A stretch of DNA of 64,000 nucleotides from Micropterix aruncella (taxonomy: Eukaryota; Arthropoda; Insecta; Lepidoptera; Micropterigidae), in the NCBI GenBank assembly GCA_944548615.1, contig OX155963.1, positions 17,078,075-17,142,074 of the forward strand. Direction: 5' to 3'. The translations under genes and the position numbers were made by a program. Positions 23,736 to 34,332 of the stretch are shown in pieces. The notes under the pieces were generated by a model. The model was not told the DNA's origin, made no database searches, and saw nothing but the letters and a program-made list of their open reading frames with translations. Within the stretch, counting starts at the first letter, position 1, and every line of letters starts with the position of its first letter.

Positions 23736-24864
23736 TACTATGTGGTAGTTTTTGAAAAACCAACTAATTTCGTTAAAAAATATACAAATAATTATTTATT
23801 AATTTAATGTAGATAGAAGAAACGATATGTACCTAAAGTAGAACTTTAGGGCTACTGGTATCGTCGATTTGGATTTTCGGGATTTTCTAATATATCGATG
23901 TAATGTCGTTTCCAGGAATATATTGTCACGCGATTTCTGTAAATTAAATACAGAATTTCCATAATTTATCGCGTGTTGAGTCCCAATCCTCGCCATTGTT
24001 GTTGTTTCACGACACTGACACCGATCGTTTGACATATATGCAGTTTTGCCAATTCCATACAACCGAATTTCGTCTACCAACCGCGAGAGTCGAAATCAGC
24101 GACTTAATATTTAATAATTTATTATAATTTATGCGATAAATTGCTATGGGATTGGGTTATTAAAATGCAAAATAAATAAAACATTGAATATTTTAAAACA
24201 GCAATTTTTATTTTGATAAAATACTTATTTCTAATAAAGTAACCATTTTACGACATGGAGTCAAGGTGGTCCTGTCCTTGTATTGAATTTTGGGATAAAT
24301 AAATTCAAAAAGGTTTTTATAATAAAATTAATCTCGGTTTTGACTTCTTTATTAAATTAATAAAATTTAGAAATTAGCTACACAATTTATACTCAGCAAA
24401 CGGTGAACCGGATATGATCGATTGTTCGAGTATGAACTAGAAAATTCTGGAACATTTGATATGAGCCTATATGAAGCGCCAAAAACTCGTTTTCCGGGCA
24501 TTTTAAATCGGAGCCGTGGCGCTAGTTAGTGGAAGTTCCGAGTTGGTCTTCATTCTCTGTTGTGTTAGACATTATATTTCTCGGTGAGTACGTTCGATAA
24601 TTATATCTTGGTATTGCTTCTTGAAGGGTTTATCTGGCTGAGTTGGGGGAGCGAGATTCGATTTCCTCGGAACGCAGGGTGCCGTCTCTGCTTCCCTTAT
24701 TCGCCCCTACCCCAACACCTGAATCCCTAGTCTAAGTGGAGGATAATTTCAGGAACTTCCACGGGGAGAATTTCCACGGGGCAAACTTCTGGGAGCCTTG
24801 CCTACTTCAATCGTTCCAGCCGTTTTGAAGAGTACTCCCGAATTCAACCGTTCCAGCCGGTCGG
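23736..24864. other. unassigned stretch
   Basis: The part from about 24440 to 24860 is GC-richer and flanks the family T insertion. Its continuation lies at 25602-26190. CTCGGTGAGTACG near 24580 would make a good 5' splice donor, and this region could also be a solo LTR or another element. Neither can be demonstrated. Confidence 0.25.
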
Positions 24865-24878
24865 GGTACAAGGGTACA

Positions 24879-25587
24879 TCTTGCGGTGTCAACTACAACG
24901 GGCGAGCCCGTCACCACAGGACGTTTTAACGATTAGTCGTTCTATCGCCCTGCAGTGAACGTAGAGACTTTGGACAGTACATTCTACGTCCAGCTACGTC
25001 AACAACCCGTGAGAGTCCAACGCCTTACCGCGAGTTAGCCAGGAGTAAACCCGGCGGGCTCGAGATACTCGCGCCCTCACTTCCAATTGTGACTAGATTT
25101 CTCCAGTCTCTCGATTGGTACCGAGTTCGAGGTCGCTTGCGCGGTCCTCTCCCTTATGAAGCGGTGAAACGGAGAGCACAACCGATTGGAGCAAACCCCG
25201 CACGGTGCGCAGACCGTACAATCTTCGCGGACCAAGGCGTCCTTTGCCCGCCTCTTACCCGGGATCGGATGGCCAATGGTCAATTCCAGAGCAGTCGCCA
25301 TAAGGTACGCAACCACCCCCGCTCTATAGGAAACAGTACAGTTCCCAGACTCCCCCGACTGTTAGTCGGAGAGCACAACCGATTGGAGCAAACCCCGCAC
25401 GGTGCGCAGACCGTCCAGGGGCGCCAGAGGTTTGATTCCCAGGGGAGACTGGTTGACCCAGTGTCCTACCCAGGACTCGCACCCCATGCGAGGAGGCCGT
25501 CGGATGGGTGTTGACCCGTGAGTGTGACCGACCCTGGACACATGGGTCATCGTGGCCAACTCATCATGGGCCCGTTAGCCCCCCAAA
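24879..25587 (-). mobile_element. family T non-autonomous element, copy I (full length)
   Basis: It is bounded by a perfect 14-bp duplication, GGTACAAGGGTACA (24865-24878 and 25588-25601), so both ends are fixed. On the minus strand it runs from TTTGGGGGGCTAACGGGCCC to GACACCGCAAGA, 709 bp. There is no poly-A or simple-repeat tail. The sense strand contains no run of four T, which would suit an RNA polymerase III transcript. The 79- and 141-codon open frames are not conserved in the older copies, so I take it as non-coding. It matches copy II at both sites that separate the two variants. Long target duplications imply target-primed reverse transcription by a partner LINE. Confidence 0.85.
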
Positions 25588-25601
25588 GGTACAAGGGTAC
25601 A

Positions 25602-27212
25602 GCTGAAGAACTCCAGAAATCAAGAATACGCCCATTCCAGCTTTCCTGAAGATCAGCCCGAGCCGGGTTGGTCGATCGCCAGCGCCGCCGTACCGTACGA
25701 TACGATAACGGCGTAAATCGTACCAGTCACCGCCACGTAACCACGTGACGTCGCCGCGACCTAGAGCTGAAGGCGGGAAGTTTGAATCCGCTTTCCAGAA
25801 CATTCTATCACTGAAATTTTATCGTACTTACCCTACTGCTGTTTTCTACCTACCACTCGTCTGACTGTTGACCTTTCATGATCAGCCGGCCTCTGAGAAA
25901 AGTCCCATTGTTCTGAGCTAGATTCCAGAGTTTTTGAAATGTATTAAATATTAATTTCCAAAGTTTTTAATTGTTATCAAAGTTTTTAATCAAATATTAT
26001 AGTTGTAAATATAGATTTCACTTCTAGAGTTCTTTAAAATTCATATTTTCTTATTGTTATCTGCCTTTTCCTAATTAAATGTCATCGTTCAAGTGATTTA
26101 ATGTTTTCTTTATAATTTTAGTTTCTACAAACAAGCGACCACATCGATTTCTAGGTATCCTAAGTACCGAGAAATCGTGTCGGTCACAATATATAATATT
26201 TGTAAACTCACACTAGCTCAGCCACCTGCACCAAGGCAAAGAAGATTAGATAAACCGTCTGTCCGAAGATGAAGAAACTACTAAAACACAGGGGAAAAAT
26301 GCAGTCCTTATACATTGTACATCATGACTTACCAATATTATTAGATTTTCCAAAGAGAAGCCCATACGGACGACCTCCTTCCCATGAGTAAATTTTTATT
26401 GTGGGAAATCTGAAGAAGAAGAACATCTATTTTACTAGTTTGTCAGTTTACTTCTCAAATAAATAGATACTTAGTGTATGTCCCATATACTGCTCTGAGA
26501 AATAAAGACCGGAATTGTTCAATAAAACCATATATTATATTGGCTTAATCATCCAAAATTTCCAAAGTTGTTGTTCTACAAATATGACTGCGGGCGAACG
26601 TTTTTTCGAAGCCGCCTCATAACTTAAAAATATTGTTTTATGGCTGAAATACTGTTTTATGGTGGAAAAAACCCCGATAGCCAAAGAAAATAGTAAAATG
26701 ATTTTGATTTTTGAGCGACTTTGACGGGTTTTTTTCGGATTCGGCTCGATATCGAACCGTCATTTCGAGACTTGTGGCTGGTTTGCATGTCAAACTTATA
26801 ATAAACGGTTTCAGGGACGTAGTTTTTTAAAAATTAATGTTTATATTCATAAAAGATACGAATTACACACCACAGTTCCCTACTAAGGCTATTCAATGGG
26901 TAACTAACAATATTATGTATATATTTTACCTATATTAACTAGCTTGATTTTCAATAATTATATGTACTTGAGGTGTTTAGGGAAGGGGAGGGGGGGGGAA
27001 GGGGGTCGAGCCGAATCTCACCCAATCTCACGCGGGGGAGAGGGGGGGGGGTCTCGGCATATATCACGTAAAACAAAATTCTGCGAGAAACTGGGTAAAA
27101 TTAGGTAAACATGTTTATCCACTAAAATATGGCTAAATCCTAATTTGGTGCTGCACGTTCTGAAGGAGATCGAACAGCTTTTTATCGAACAGTATTTCAT
27201 TTTCTCACTGTG
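25602..27212. other. unassigned stretch with an imperfect 22-bp hairpin
   Basis: From 25602 to about 25800 it is GC-rich, then AT-rich. At 26137-26185 there is an inverted repeat: GACC, CGATTTCT and GGTA against TACC, AGAAATCG and GGTC, with a 7-base centre. At 26970-27060 there is a G-rich segment (GGGAGGGGGGGGG, AATCTCACGCGGGGGAG) that recurs at 29.5 kb. No gene is recognised. Confidence 0.35.
26970..27065. repeat. G-rich repeat, copy 1
   Basis: G runs alternate with GTCGAGCCGAATCTCACCCA and AATCTCACG. The sequence at 29490-29575 has the same order (GGTCGATCCAAATCTCATGA, AATCTCACAAGAG, long G run). Several runs of more than 4 G make G-quadruplex formation possible. Confidence 0.5.
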
Positions 27213-28062
27213 ATTCTAGACAGTGGCGGTCTCTTCATATAAGCCGAAAAGCCTGGCTTGCCTATAATTCCAAATTAACAATTAAATAAATGAATAACAC
27301 AATTCGTAAAAAAACAACTAAACAATTTTTTTTGCTAGCGCTCCTACTGCTATCTAGCGCGAACAGCTCGCTCCACGCGAGAAAAAATCTGTTATCGACA
27401 GGGTGCGATAATTATAGACAGGGCGCGATTGCTGTCTCGCTCGCACATTATGGGCTTTCAATGCGGCTTTCAAAATCAGTGTTCCTCTCATTCGCACCTG
27501 TGGCAAATTACGCTAAACAATATATGTGTATATACAACTTTTGTATCGGGAGCTAAGCCGGGCTTGCTTAGCCATGACGTTGAATGCGAACTGCGAATGC
27601 GAACGTGTCAACAGAAAGCGCGACTTCATTATAATTAGTTTGGATTGCAATGTGCGAGTGACGTCGGGCTAATTTTTTATTGTGTAATTTCAATTGATTT
27701 GTGGTTTTAGTGCCTGATAAAAAAATGGAGGAAATTGTCCTTTGTGGTCAGTAATGTATTCTTATTACTTTGTTTTCTGACATATGTGACAACCCGCAGG
27801 ACTAAGACGGGGATACGGTTTTAGCAGCGAAGAATTTTAAAAACTCGATGCGATCATTCCATTTAAATTTTTTCACCTTGTTTTCCGCCGAATTTTTAAA
27901 AAACTGAGCGTTTGTACAACATTCTTCAAAAATCACAAGTCGATGTGGGTTATAGGAATTAAGAAAGGAAAACAAAATAAAGGAATTTCAGACTTGGTTA
28001 CGTGTTGAATTTCAATATGAATTTGATCAAATTTATGAAAACAATCTTTAAAATAACTCAGC

Positions 28063-28650
28063 ACCTCGTTTGAGACGCAACGTACGCTGTGCTCATACTG
28101 AATACAAACGACTTTTTGTCCAGGTAATTAATTGACAACATATTTTGCGAAATTGACGATCGATATTCGCAAATTTTCAAATTGAAATTTTTCCAACTCT
28201 TCAACAACAAACTATACGAGAAATACCGTTTAGATTTTCCTACAAAGGCATTAGATTCATTATTTGACATTTATGCAAACCATTTTGACAGAAGGTTTTA
28301 AAGAACCAAATGATTTGTTTGTACTCCTCTCTTGAATTGAAAGATTGCAATGTTTTTGAACGAATTAGTCAGAATAGCCTCGAAGACACCTTTCCCCAAT
28401 TGTTGAAGTTAGCGTATCTTGTCGTCACTATTCCTGCTACAAGTGCTTCCGCAGAACGTGCATTCTCATCTCTTAAGCTTATTCATACTTACCTAAGAAA
28501 TACACAGGGTCAGGAACGTCTATCTGAGTTATGGTTGCTATTGAAAAACAGTTGTTAAAAGAATTAAAGCGTTCGCCATCATTTTACTCAGACGTAATAA
28601 AATCATTTTTGAAAAAAGGTAGACGCTTCGATTTAGAATATAAACGATGA
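28063..28650 (+). pseudogene. hAT transposase, C-terminal half, frameshifted
   Basis: Frame by frame it reads APRLRRNVRCAHTEYKRLFV, then CEIDDRYSQIFKLKFFQLFN, then PTKALDSLFDIYANHFD. After a frameshift near 28297 follow LLKLAYLVVTIPATSASAER and AFSSLKLIHTYLRNTQGQER. After another near 28535 it reads VAIEKQLLKELKRSPSFYSD to LEYKR and a stop. The TIPATSASAERAFSSLK block is the conserved hAT C-terminal (dimerisation) domain, with the S-E-R of the active-site region kept. The style (APRLRR..., NTQGQERLS) resembles ZMYM/ZBED-type hATs. At least one in-frame stop (after VQVIN) and two frameshifts make it inactive. Confidence 0.82.
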
Positions 28651-28814
28651 AAATATGCCAGCGTGAGTTTCATTCCCATGGCTAGCTTTCTAAGGGTCAC
28701 TTATTTTACTTTTTGTTCACTTTTTTATAAAATAGTCTTACAGCTCATACAAGCAAGGGTCAACTTATCAACTCAAGCAAGGGTCAACTCAAGCAAATAA
28801 AATGGCTTTTCTAA

Positions 28815-29109
28815 GGGGCTCTCTAGACGAAAAAGCATGCTTGACAAGCTTCGCGTCGCGGACAGGGAGGGGATCGTAAAACCGCAGGAAATATACAAAT
28901 ATTTTTTTGTAATATTTACCAAAAATGCATAATTTTGTAGTTTATACCAGGGAGTCACGTTAATTAGAAGTAATTGATTGATGAATGACGTGACTGGCAT
29001 TTTTGATAAATATTTTTAAAAAATGCATATTTTCTGCGGTTTACGATCCCCTCCCAGCCCGCGACGCGATTTTTGACAAGCATGCTTGATCGTCTAGCTA
29101 GAGAGTCCT
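28815..29109. mobile_element. foldback MITE family F, copy 2 (nested in the hAT element)
   Basis: It starts GGGGCTCTCTAGACGA and ends with the complement CTAGAGAGTCC. TAA lies outside the left end and TTAA outside the right. Its centre has GTCACGTTAATTAG against GATGAATGACGTGAC. Lying inside the hAT copy, it inserted later. It differs from copy 1 at several positions in the arms. Confidence 0.75.
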
Positions 29110-29489
29110 TTAAAGCCACTAGAGGTATGCGACTGCTGATAAGTATATGTTAAATTCTGTCTTGCAGTAGCATGCCTTCAGTGTGCTTTATTGAATGTAC
29201 GACCCAAGCAGTAAATTTCAAACTGAAGATTAAAGAGTAAATAGGTACCACTTTTTTACTATAAAAAGCGTAAAAAAAAACACAAAGAGGTATGTCGGGC
29301 TTGCCCTATTTACGAACCCTGGGCACGCCACTGATTCTAGACTACGTTTTTGGTAGTCTTTAATCTTTAATAACAGTCTTAAATAAAAATAATTTAGCAA
29401 ATTGTTTTTTTTTAATAAATCCAAGGCAATCAATCACAGATAAACGTATTTACACTAAAAATACGCATTTTAAAAATCTCACGTGAGCT

Positions 29490-29590
29490 TAGGGGGGAGA
29501 AGAGGTCGATCCAAATCTCATGAAATCTCACAAGAGCATAGGGGGGGGGGGGGGGGTCGAAAAATCGCCAAAATCACCTCACGTAATTAA
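29490..29590. repeat. G-rich repeat, copy 2
   Basis: GGTCGATCCAAATCTCATGA and AATCTCACAAGAG lead to a run of about 15 G (near 29543) and GTCGAAAAATCGCC. It is related to the segment at 26970-27065. The G run may form a quadruplex. Confidence 0.5.
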
Positions 29591-30279
29591 TGGACGCTCC
29601 CTAATACATCCTTCTTCATAATTATGCAAATGCTAATTTATTCTATTTTATGCCCTAAGTATGGCTAATCTAGCCAATTGAGGTCGATTAACCTAATAAT
29701 AGCTTTAAACAAACTGGTTGACAGATTGTGCCAAAACTCTACGCGACAATTAAAAACATTGCTATCAGCATTTTTTTGTACAGCTTGATACTTGAACCTT
29801 TTCAATGTACAATTATCGGTATTTAATTCATAGTATGTTTGCATTCCCCATGAGATGCGCAGGCGTCCTTCCGCAGTTCGTAGTTCTTGCGAGCGGAGAG
29901 TTCTACTGAAAATATTGTTAAGTGTCCCCGTATCATATTTAATTTTTATTTATTTATTTGTTTCCATTACAACTTCAAAATTGTGTAGAAATGACCAAGT
30001 GTATTCGATAAATATTAAATTATTTATTTAATTCGACCAAGATTTATATAGTTAGATAATCTAATCTAAGATAGATATCTAGAATCTAATCTAATAGATA
30101 AATTAATCTAAAATTACTCCAATTAACAAAAAATCATATAACAATTGACAATAAAAATACCATACATGAAATTACATTAAAAGCGATGTTATTTTTAAAG
30201 TAATTTAAAATGTCGTTATGTGCAACATGTTGTTTTTAAGCAGATACACCCGGATGAGTCTCTTGAAAAGATCAATGTT
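29591..30279. other. unassigned AT-rich stretch
   Basis: There is a short run of AATCTA/GATAGAT repeats near 30055-30105. No genes are recognised. Confidence 0.2.
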
Positions 30280-30660
30280 TTAATCGCTTTTAAATGATAA
30301 GGCAAACTATTAAAAAGTTCAAGTCCTATGTAAAAACTAGTCGCCGGGACTTAGCTGTACGTGATATGATCTGTTGGAGGTAATGGGTTTATTCTTGGTA
30401 TCATGCCGATGTACTTCCTCGTGGGATTTTGCCAAGCTCTTATTGCAATAGAATACGCAGTTTCTTGAGCAAAGATTGCATGTCCCTACGGTCAATATCC
30501 CTAATTTTAGGAAGTGTTTACGACATGACTGCCGTGAACCAATACCCACTATTACACGTATGGCTGTTTTCTGCAGAGTGGAATACACTGCTGTTATGCG
30601 TGAGATTCAGTATAGTACTATTATTCGCGGTTGGAACCGAGAGTATCTGCCTCTAGCGGT
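30230..30660 (-). pseudogene. LINE ORF2 C-terminal remnant (Jockey-like)
   Basis: On the minus strand it reads VYSTLQKTAIRVIVGIGSRQ and SCRKHFLKLGILTVGT. After a frameshift near 30345 follow SFYIGLELFNSLPYHLKAIK and LFKRLIRVYLLKN before a stop. LQKxAIRxIxGxxxxxSCRxxFxxLxIL is the signature of the C-terminal region of Jockey-type retrotransposons, downstream of the reverse transcriptase. The catalytic domains are missing. It is a 5'-truncated, frameshifted copy. Confidence 0.75.
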
Positions 30661-31190
30661 GAATATATCTATCTAGCATAAAGGAAATGCAAATAAGTTA
30701 TACTTTAAGAGTTTATTTAAGGTAAACTTTATACCGTGTCGTATGGTTGAGATAACCCGAACCTATCGAGCAGCACGTAGAAAATTTTAAATGACCCAAT
30801 CGCCCCGTCCCTATAGCCACGATATAAGCGCAGTCACGAAGTAATATAGAATGGCGGTGGAAAGCATTCGATATTCCGCTTAGCGAGAGGGTACGCTCGT
30901 ATCGAAAGGTCAGAAATCAAATGGAAAATGTCATGAGCCATCGTCCGGGAGACCAGAACGTGCCGAGGTATTTCGGTACGGCACAGCACAACTTAGCTCT
31001 TTGTTCAGCGTTGCGAAAATGCACGGCCATTTCGGCCCTTTCCAAATTATGTGTAACTAGGCACTCGTAAGGCTTACGGAATACATAATTCGTTTTTTGC
31101 TAACGGTACCGATAAGAGAACGAGATCGTGACAACAAAGGCGTATGATATTGAGCTCCGAATTGTGGACTGAGGGGCAGACTGTTAAAAT
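30661..31190. other. unassigned stretch
   Basis: This is mixed-composition sequence (for example ATGAGCCATCGTCCGGGAGA) without a recognised family. It is one of the few stretches that may be single-copy host DNA. Confidence 0.2.
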
Positions 31191-31290
31191 CAGTCCATTC
31201 TTAATATTTAGGGTAGGGTTGGTTGTAAGAGATTGTAGTAAGATAATAAACGCGCTAATTATTAACTTTCACAATAAAGAGTAATAACAA
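31190..31290 (+). mobile_element. SINE 3' part, second copy
   Basis: TAGGGTAGGGTTGGTTGTAA ... TTCACAATAAAGAGTAATAA matches the 3' portion of the tRNA-derived SINE at 36.2 kb (AGGGTTGGTTGTAAGAAATT ... TTCACAATAAAGACTAGAAA). The tRNA-like head is absent. Confidence 0.55.
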
Positions 31291-31804
31291 AATTTACCAT
31301 GCTATTTCCCTCATTTGGTTCCCTATCTTGAGAAGTAGCTCAAGATCGGTTCTATTGTCGTTGTCGTTCATCTAAGTCGTTGGCTCCCCAAGGCATCGAT
31401 ATATCTTGATATTTGTACAATCACCACGATATTTTACTAAAAAAAACCTAACATCATTTTAACTTTTTTTAAACAACTTCGATCTACATGGTAACTTTAT
31501 GACAGATAACCGTACCTATTGTAGAAATAAAAAGGCTAGTAACTGTTGGCGATACAACCCTTTAACTAGATATAGGCTAAAACGGAACTAAAATTAGTGC
31601 AGTCGCATAAGGACCTAGGAACCATAGTAGCCTTAAGTAGGAAAAAACAACCTTAAGTAGGAAAAGCATATAAGTGCTATTGTGAAAAGAGCCAATTTAA
31701 TTTGAAAGGCCTTCCAGATACGCCTGATGAGCTCTTTCTATTAGCCTATAAGACTGGCACTAAAAGTACTGGAGTATACGCATATCAGATAATATGTAGT
31801 CCAT

Positions 31805-32110
31805 AATTTGCTGTGAAAGTTAATAAAAAGCCGGAGGAGGGACGCGAGCGAGGAGATCTCATCGAGACCATTAAAATATTAAAAGATCATTACAGCTGTG
31901 AAGCACTATCGTCTATATTCCTCATCAACCAAAACCATAATCAGCGTCGACACTGCTTCAAACTCGACAAGGAGAGAGATTCGCCTCGAACCCCAAGATT
32001 TTTTCTTGAACAATTGCGTAGTGGAATTATGGAACAAGCTGCCTGCCAGTATGGTGAATGCCGGAACAGTGAATGTTTTTAAAAATTAACTGGACAAGTC
32101 CACAAAAACT
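31805..32110 (+). pseudogene. LINE ORF2 C-terminal remnant (CR1-like)
   Basis: The plus-strand frame from about 31890 reads STRREIRLEPQDFFLNNCVV and ELWNKLPASMVNAGTVNVFK, then LDKS after a stop. This follows the pattern of the CR1-type C-terminus (R-x-FF-x-N-x-V-V-x-x-WN-x-LP, then S-V-N-x-FK-x-x-LDK). Reverse transcriptase and endonuclease are not present. It is an old truncated copy with stops. Confidence 0.7.
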
Positions 32111-32489
32111 TATAGGCATAATTAGCTATGGCTAAATTGCTTTATTTCGAGAACGGAAATAGTAAACTCAAACACAGCAGGCCGTATCAACGTCGACGGA
32201 AATTTATGGAGGTCGGAGACGTTGAAAAAATGCTGACGGCCTGGCGCGATAAGACGTTTTTATTAGGTCTTTGCCTGCGCAACCTGTGCAGTCCAATAAA
32301 ACCAAACGGCTCTCGCACGTCTGGCATTTGAACCATTCCGTAACAGATATTATTTCAAAAAAGTTATTTCAAAAACGAACTTGAGCAGTGAAACTCGGAA
32401 AAATTTACAGTAGAAACTGTAGGTTCCGAAAACGAGATTTGAAGCTCGACCGCTAGTTGCAAGACGTAGTTTATCACACTACATTATAT
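32111..32489. other. unassigned spacer
   Basis: One 67-codon frame (32128-32331) is open but resembles nothing I know. Confidence 0.2.
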
Positions 32490-32696
32490 ATTATGTCTGT
32501 ATAAGTGTAGATAATATGTAAATATATAATGTGTCTCAGCTGTACGCATTGCATTATTTAGTAGAAATATTAATAATCAATTTGCGTATATCATTAGGGG
32601 GGAACTATGAAAAACATCTAAAAGAACAAACCTCATAAGCAAATCAAAGGTATACAAATGTTTCAACTCTAAATGTTATACGAATAAAGACAAAGA

Positions 32697-32785
32697 ATTA
32701 AGATTTCATGCGATATTTGATAGATTCATGCGATAAGATTTCATGCGATAAGATTTCATGATATTTGATAAGATTTCATGCGATA
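32697..32785. repeat. short tandem array, unit about 15 bp
   Basis: AGATTTCATGCGATA is repeated about five times, with some units carrying an extra TTTGATA. It lies at the junction between repeat family X and the RLE retrotransposon fragment. Confidence 0.7.
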
Positions 32786-32904
32786 GATGCCTTGCTAATT
32801 TCTGGCCCTCGTAAGGCCTGGATCTATGACAATTATCTAACGTCACATTTGTCATGGCCCTTTCTTATTTACGATTTTACCAAAACCCAACTGTCCCGTC
32901 TAGA

Positions 32905-33611
32905 TTGGGGGCTAACGGGCCCATGATGAGTTGGCCACGATGACCCATGTGTCCAGGGTCGGTCACACTCACGGGTCAACACCCATCCGACGGCCTCCTC
33001 GCATGGGGTGCGAGTCCTGGGTAGGACACTGGGTCAACCAGTCTCCCCTGGGAATCAAACCTCTGGCGCCCCTGGACGGTCTGCGCACCGTGCGGGGTTT
33101 GCTCCAATCGGTTGTGCTCTCCGACTAACAGTCGGGGGAGTCTGGGAACTGTACTGTTTCCTATAGAGCGGGGGTGGTTGCGTACCTTATGGCGACTGCT
33201 CTGGAATTGACCATTGGCCATCCGATCCCGGGTAAGAGGCGGGCAAAGGACGCCTTGGTCCGCGAAGATTGTACGGTCTGCGCACCGTGCGGGGTTTGCT
33301 CCAATCGGTTGTGCTCTCCGTTTCACCGCTTCATAAGGGAGAGGACCGCGCAAGCGACCTCGAACTCGGTACCAATCGAGAGACTGGAGAAATCTAGTCA
33401 CAATTGGAAGTGAGGGCGCGAGTATCTCGAGCCCGCCGGGTTTACTCCTGGCTAACTCGCGGTAAGGCGTTGGACTCTCACGGGTTGTTGACGTAGCTGG
33501 ACGTAGAATGTACTGTCCAAAGTCTCTACGTTCACTGCAGGGCGATAGAACGACTAATCGTTAAAACGTCCTGTGGTGACGGGCTCGCCCGTTGTAGTTG
33601 ACACCGCAAGA
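32905..33611 (+). mobile_element. family T non-autonomous element, copy II
   Basis: It is 707 bp, from TTGGGGGCTAACGGGCCC to GACACCGCAAGA, between TGTCCCGTCTAGA at 32892-32904 and the same 13-mer at 33612-33624. It contains the 45-bp block GGTCTGCGCACCGTGCGGGG... twice (about 33079 and 33276), which older copies have once. At the two variant sites near 33385 and 33396 it reads GACTGG and TCTAGT, like copy I. A possible B-box-like GGTGCGAGTCC lies near 33006, but I see no convincing A-box. Confidence 0.88.
33526..33597 (+). ncRNA. three-way-junction RNA motif of family T (copy II)
   Basis: P1 is CTACG (33526-33530) with TGTAG (33593-33597). P2 is TCACTGCA (33532-33539) with TGTGGTGA (33572-33579), enclosing AACGA/TCGTT. 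P3 is CGGG/CCCG with a CTCG loop (33580-33591). Identical motifs lie in copies I (minus, near 24893-24964), III (34247-34318) and IV (minus, near 56368-56439). Confidence 0.6.
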
Positions 33612-33624
33612 TGTCCCGTCTAGA

Positions 33625-34332
33625 TTTGGGGGCTAACGGGCCCATGATGAGTTGGCCACGATGACCCATGTGTCCAGGGTCGGTCACACTCACGGGTCAA
33701 CACCCATCCGACGGCCTCCTCGCATGGGGTGCGAGTCCTGGGTAGGACACTGGGTCAACCAGTCTCCCCTGGGAATCAAACCTCTGGCGCCCCTGGACGG
33801 TCTGCGCACCGTGCGGGGTTTGCTCCAATCGGTTGTGCTCTCCGACTAACAGTCGGGGGAGTCTGGGAACTGTACTGTTTCCTATAGAGCGGGGGTGGTT
33901 GCGTACCTTATGGCGACTGCTCTGGAATTGACCATTGGCCATCCGATCCCGGGTAAGAGGCGGGCAAAGGACGCCTTGGTCCGCGAAGATTGTACGGTCT
34001 GCGCACCGTGCGGGGTTTGCTCCAATCGGTTGTGCTCTCCGTTTCACCGCTTCATAAGGGAGAGGACCGCGCAAGCGACCTCGAACTCGGTACCAATCGA
34101 GAGACCGGAGAAATCTGGTCACAATTGGAAGTGAGGGCGCGAGTATCTCGAGCCCGCCGGGTTTACTCCTGGCTAACTCGCGGTAAGGCGTTGGACTCTC
34201 ACGGGTTGTTGACGTAGCTGGACGTAGAATGTACTGTCCAAAGTCTCTACGTTCACTGCAGGGCGATAGAACGACTAATCGTTAAAACGTCCTGTGGTGA
34301 CGGGCTCGCCCGTTGTAGTTGACACCGCAAGA
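33625..34332 (+). mobile_element. family T non-autonomous element, copy III
   Basis: It is 708 bp, head to tail with copy II. The same 13-bp target sequence lies before it (33612-33624) and after it (34333-34345). It starts with one more T than copy II. At the variant sites near 34106 and 34117 it reads GACCGG and TCTGGT, like copy IV and unlike copies I and II. The RLE reading frame resumes immediately after it. Confidence 0.88.

Larger units (their letters stand above)
27221..29333 (+). mobile_element. hAT element with decayed transposase
   Basis: The left end starts CAGTGGCGGTCTCTTC and the right end, inverted, CAGTGGCGTGCCCAGG. A perfect 8-bp duplication, ATTCTAGA, lies outside both (27213-27220 and 29334-29341). 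This fixes a 2,113-bp hAT insertion. Inside are the remains of a hAT transposase in the plus orientation (28063-28650) and a nested foldback MITE (28815-29109). The 5' third is GC-richer with tandem GCGCGA-type motifs and may hold promoter and subterminal binding sites. The N-terminal zinc-finger coding part appears deleted. Confidence 0.88.

Noticed and set aside
25089..25514. 141-codon frame repeated at 25, 33, 34 and 57 kb, and the 79-codon frame on the other strand
   Set aside because: They are identical only because the DNA copies are nearly identical. The older family T copies break both frames, so there is no sign of selection on a protein.
24440..26190. Solo LTR
   Set aside because: Composition and length are suggestive, but I could not find TGT...ACA ends with a matching short target duplication.
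32905..33040. HDV-like ribozyme at the 5' end of family T
   Set aside because: I looked for a 7-bp P1 pairing the 5' GGGGGCT with a downstream complement and the nested pseudoknot. No matching strand was found on the transcript sense.
33571..33597. Hammerhead ribozyme in family T
   Set aside because: The GGTGA-stem-TTGTAG arrangement looks superficially like a hammerhead, but the CTGATGA and GAAA core boxes are absent and the junction linkers are only 0-1 nt.
32905..34332. Promoter monomers (as in some L1 elements) belonging to the RLE retrotransposon
   Set aside because: The RLE frame continues upstream of the first unit, and the 13-bp target duplications show that the two units are later insertions.
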